Positions 61,100 to 64,000 of a DNA stretch of 64,000 nucleotides are shown one piece after another. Every line of letters starts with the position of its first letter. Position 1 is the first letter of the stretch. Position numbers and translations under genes: made by a program. Under the pieces are notes generated by a model. The model was not told the origin of the DNA and did no database searches. It saw only the letters and a list, made by a program, of their open reading frames with translations. Source of the stretch: Asterella californica (taxonomy: Eukaryota > Streptophyta > Marchantiopsida > Marchantiales > Aytoniaceae); NCBI GenBank assembly GCA_036924285.1, contig JAYKYS010000002.1, forward strand, positions 36,564,501 to 36,628,500. Direction: 5' to 3'.

Positions 61100-61660
61100 T
61101 GGACCCGTCTCGATCGTGCAACCGATGATGAAGCAAAGAACCGAGAACAGAAAAGCGAGCGACGACATTCCCATCCGGACGAGAACAAAAAATCTGCCTT
61201 CGGACCTGTCCTGATCGTGCAAGCGATGATGAAGCAAGCAACCGAAAATAGACGACAGTTCCATCCGGACGAGAAGATAACATAGAACAATGCCGGTCCG
61301 CTAACGAACCGGCTGCAAAACACGAGAAGAAAAACCAAAAGAAACCAAATCGTTACCAGCAGCAGCAACAACGAGGAAAGGAAAAATGCACCTAACACAG
61401 AGGCTGTCCCATCCGAGAGCCAGAAGGAACTCGACGAGAATGAAAACGGAAGACGGACCGCTAGATCACGCAACCGATAATGAAGCGAGCAACTGAAAAT
61501 CCAAAACCGAGCGAAGACAGTCCCATCTTGACGAAAAGAGGAAGTGCAGAGAACAGAGAAGAAAGGTGTTCGGCTAACCTGCTGTAAAATACGACAAGAA
61601 ATTTGACATGTCCACAGCACCAATTCGATAGCAGCAGACGTCCTGCTGCATCTGGCCTTC
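61100..61660. repeat. Degenerate long-period repeats upstream of the Rep relic
   Basis: gatcgtgcaa(c/g)cgatgatgaa occurs at 61112 and 61213 and, diverged (gatcacgcaaccgataatga), at 61464. Each is followed by a (c/t)ccatc-n-gacgaga-type segment. Separately, ggtccgctaacgaaccggct (about 61291) matches ttcggctaacctgctgtaaa (about 61571), giving a larger period near 280 bp. Long minus-strand ORFs here are by-products. The repeats lie on the 5' side of the Rep frame. Confidence 0.55.
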
Positions 61661-61869
61661 TCGCCCGCAACAAGCAGCAATGACGAAAAAAAATTGCAAA
61701 AAATCCGACGAGCAGCAAAAGAGCGATTGTGCGAGCAATCGCATGAAAAAACGACGCCAAGCGATTGTCCGACGAGCAGCAAAACAGTTATCGCGTCCAA
61801 AGACAACGGCAGACGAGCAATCGCACGAAAAGACGACGGAAAGTGATAGCCCATCGAAGAAGTCGGGCT

Positions 61870-64000
61870 AGGGTTGTTGGCATGGAGTGAAGACGCATCG
61901 ACGTTGATACATCTATGACGCCGACTGCCATTTCAGGCGTTGCTGCTGTTATCGCGCGCTACGTACACAGGACCCACCCCTGGAAAACAAGACGAGTTGG
62001 AGCACGCGATATACGCAGCATGTAGCAGAAATTCTTTTTTATTCGACTTTCGGCTTAGGCGAGACAGGCATTTATGAAGATATATTCAGTATATCCAAAG
62101 GACTTTCTCCTGTTGTATATATGTTTTCTGGAAATATAAAGTCTTTATATTTCTAGGGTTTCGTTTGGCAAAAAAATAATCTATAATATTATATTCGGGA
62201 CGTTTCTAATTTTCATTCTGTTCGGACTGACATTTGGAGATAAAGACAAGAACTAAGATTCAAGAGTGTCATTTGGAAAAAAAAGACCTACAAATATTTC
62301 GAAAACGGCAGCAAGTGGTAAACAATAAACGAACGTATTGCACAAAATAACCTTTCGACTTGCAAGAGAATAGACCAAAAGTGACATAGGATATACAATT
62401 TCTTTTTACTTACTCTTCGTCCCAAGTTGCCACGGACGATTGAGATAATAAGCTTATTCACCTTTTCCATCCCCGGATAGTAAAAGGAATAATGAATTAG
62501 TTTATATCTAATCCTTTTGTAATAAAATGTTAAATAATCAACCCAAGACCTGGACTTGTAAAAGCGTACTCGTGTGGCTATACTTGCTGTATGGGTTATT
62601 TCCGCCTCTCTGTCGTATCTCTAGAACTCCCTATCCGGGTAGTATACAGTAATTGTCAAACACTTATTTTTTATTTTCTTTTAATTTAAGCTTTATTTTC
62701 TATGAATATAAAGCAAACCTTCTTTAGAATTAATCAAACATGGATATGCACAACCTTCATACTCTTCTGAAAACGCCAAACTTTAGAATAGTGTCTGGAT
62801 ATTTTCTCTCCGTGTTACGCGCTTGTCTTTTTTCCTTCCCTCTTCCGAAAAGCCCAGGTTGCATCCACTTTCTGTAAGAAAGACGCACGAGGATATGAGC
62901 CTTCAACTTGTCTTCACTCTTGCCCATGCTTTCACATTGATTGTTGATCTCAGCCTCGTGACCTACAGTACGTTCTTTACAACTTTACACTAGGCGGCAG
63001 CTGTCAGACTGCTGACAAGATTGACTCTTGTCACCAACGTCAGGAGAATGTGTCAATGGACACGGTCAAAGTAAGACTTCTGTTCGTGCTTAATCATTTT
63101 CCAGATAAAAAGTTACATATATACTTTTATTTTCCAGATATGTCTGTCCTCGCCGAGGGTGACAAGCTTGCTTATGCTTCGCTTGTGTACATGACGGCTC
63201 TATGTGTGAACAATGTTCACCCTCTAGGTTAGACACTTACTATGAAAACGTATTAAGTGGACATGGTTTTCTTGGTTTCATGTGTGGAGTTTGGCTCAAC
63301 TCCCTCTCATGCTGTTGTCTTTGCAACACGTTAAATTCTAGCACTCATTGCCCTGCAGGGCATGGAGATAATAATATATCATTATTTGTTAGTTCCTCGG
63401 GATCAAGATTCATGTGGACTCGCACGAAATCAATTAACATAAATAGAGTTAACAGGTTTTTCTGCATGATATAGTATCAGTTAGTTAACTCGAACTTTAT
63501 CCGCTTCAAAAAGAACTAAATTTCCTCTCCTGAAGGAATTAAAATCTATTAGTATGGAGGTACAGCAAACTGTAGTTACAAAACAGTTCGGTGCTATGCT
63601 CAACTCTACACGCAAGATTCCAGTAAGCATGCTCAACCATCGTTGTTATCGGATACAAGTATTATACACAAGTTCTATAAAAACTTCAATAAAAAATTAA
63701 ATCTATTGTTAATATGAATCATACTGAGAACTGCAGAAAAACGTCTAGACAGAACCCATGAATGAAACACAGACCAACGTGCTTCCGAGATTACAAGTGT
63801 GACCTATTATTGACTAAAAAGATAAATATTATAAATATTATAATTAATTATCTAATATTGTAGATTAAAAATAATAAATTAAGCTTACTGCACTCTTCTA
63901 TCTTCAAATGGAAGAGGTGACTGAGCAAATAAACAAGTTTATATATAAAAGCAAGCTTTCTTGAACTTAGTTGTTTACATGACATTTCACGCATCATGTG
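61870..64000. other. AT-rich terminal spacer
   Basis: No gene supported. 62560-62700 carries words of the long dispersed repeat (gcgtactcgtgtggctatac, tatgggttatttccgcctct). 63891-63918 is a stem 1-type hairpin (cactcttctat/atggaagaggtg). Splice-like signals surround 63130-63235 and 63360, but the encoded segments match nothing I know. Confidence 0.35.

Noticed and set aside
61012..61854. 280-codon minus-strand ORF
   Set aside because: It runs through degenerate repeats, overlaps several open frames on both strands, and has an improbable Ser/Leu/Phe/Cys-rich composition with no domain.

Overview
The window is nuclear DNA from a land plant. The genes have GT-AG introns of about 170-900 bp, include plant-type families (XTH, LAZ1) and sit in AT-rich, repeat-filled spacers. 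A seed-free plant such as a liverwort or moss fits best, because of the intron-poor genes and a decayed Replitron-type HUH endonuclease. The exact lineage cannot be fixed from the sequence alone.

Layout. (1) 0.5-12.1 kb is gene-dense. A single-exon eEF1A lysine methyltransferase (minus) diverges from a four-exon, 2365-residue THADA/Trm732-like protein (plus), which converges on a five-exon, 299-residue FolD gene (minus). (2) 12.2-34.3 kb has no convincing protein-coding gene. It holds a tRNA-related SINE candidate, a decayed gag-like stretch (minus), a 110-bp tandem array of about six units, LTR-like debris, a foldback element of about 360 bp, and many scattered copies of an AT-rich repeat with two adjacent stem-loops. 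(3) 34.9-41.2 kb is an eight-exon LAZ1/DUF300 membrane-protein gene with a long leader carrying upstream ORFs. (4) 41.3-53.7 kb is mostly degenerate: a Copia-like reverse transcriptase relic near 44.3 kb, a long perfect hairpin near 47.1 kb, and a possible short transcription unit near 50.4 kb. (5) 54.0-55.7 kb is a four-exon xyloglucan endotransglucosylase/hydrolase (XTH), followed by a 200-bp tandem duplication. (6) 57.9-61.9 kb holds a small secreted-type ORF and a decayed Replitron-like Rep gene (minus) with HLHVQG and YRMK motifs, flanked by GC-richer degenerate repeats. (7) 62-64 kb is AT-rich spacer.

Three of the first genes have related roles: eEF1A methylation, tRNA position-32 2'-O-methylation and one-carbon folate metabolism. 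Only the first pair shares an intergenic promoter region, and a functional cluster is speculation. All exon boundaries were built by hand from splice signals, reading-frame continuity and family expectations, with no transcript evidence.
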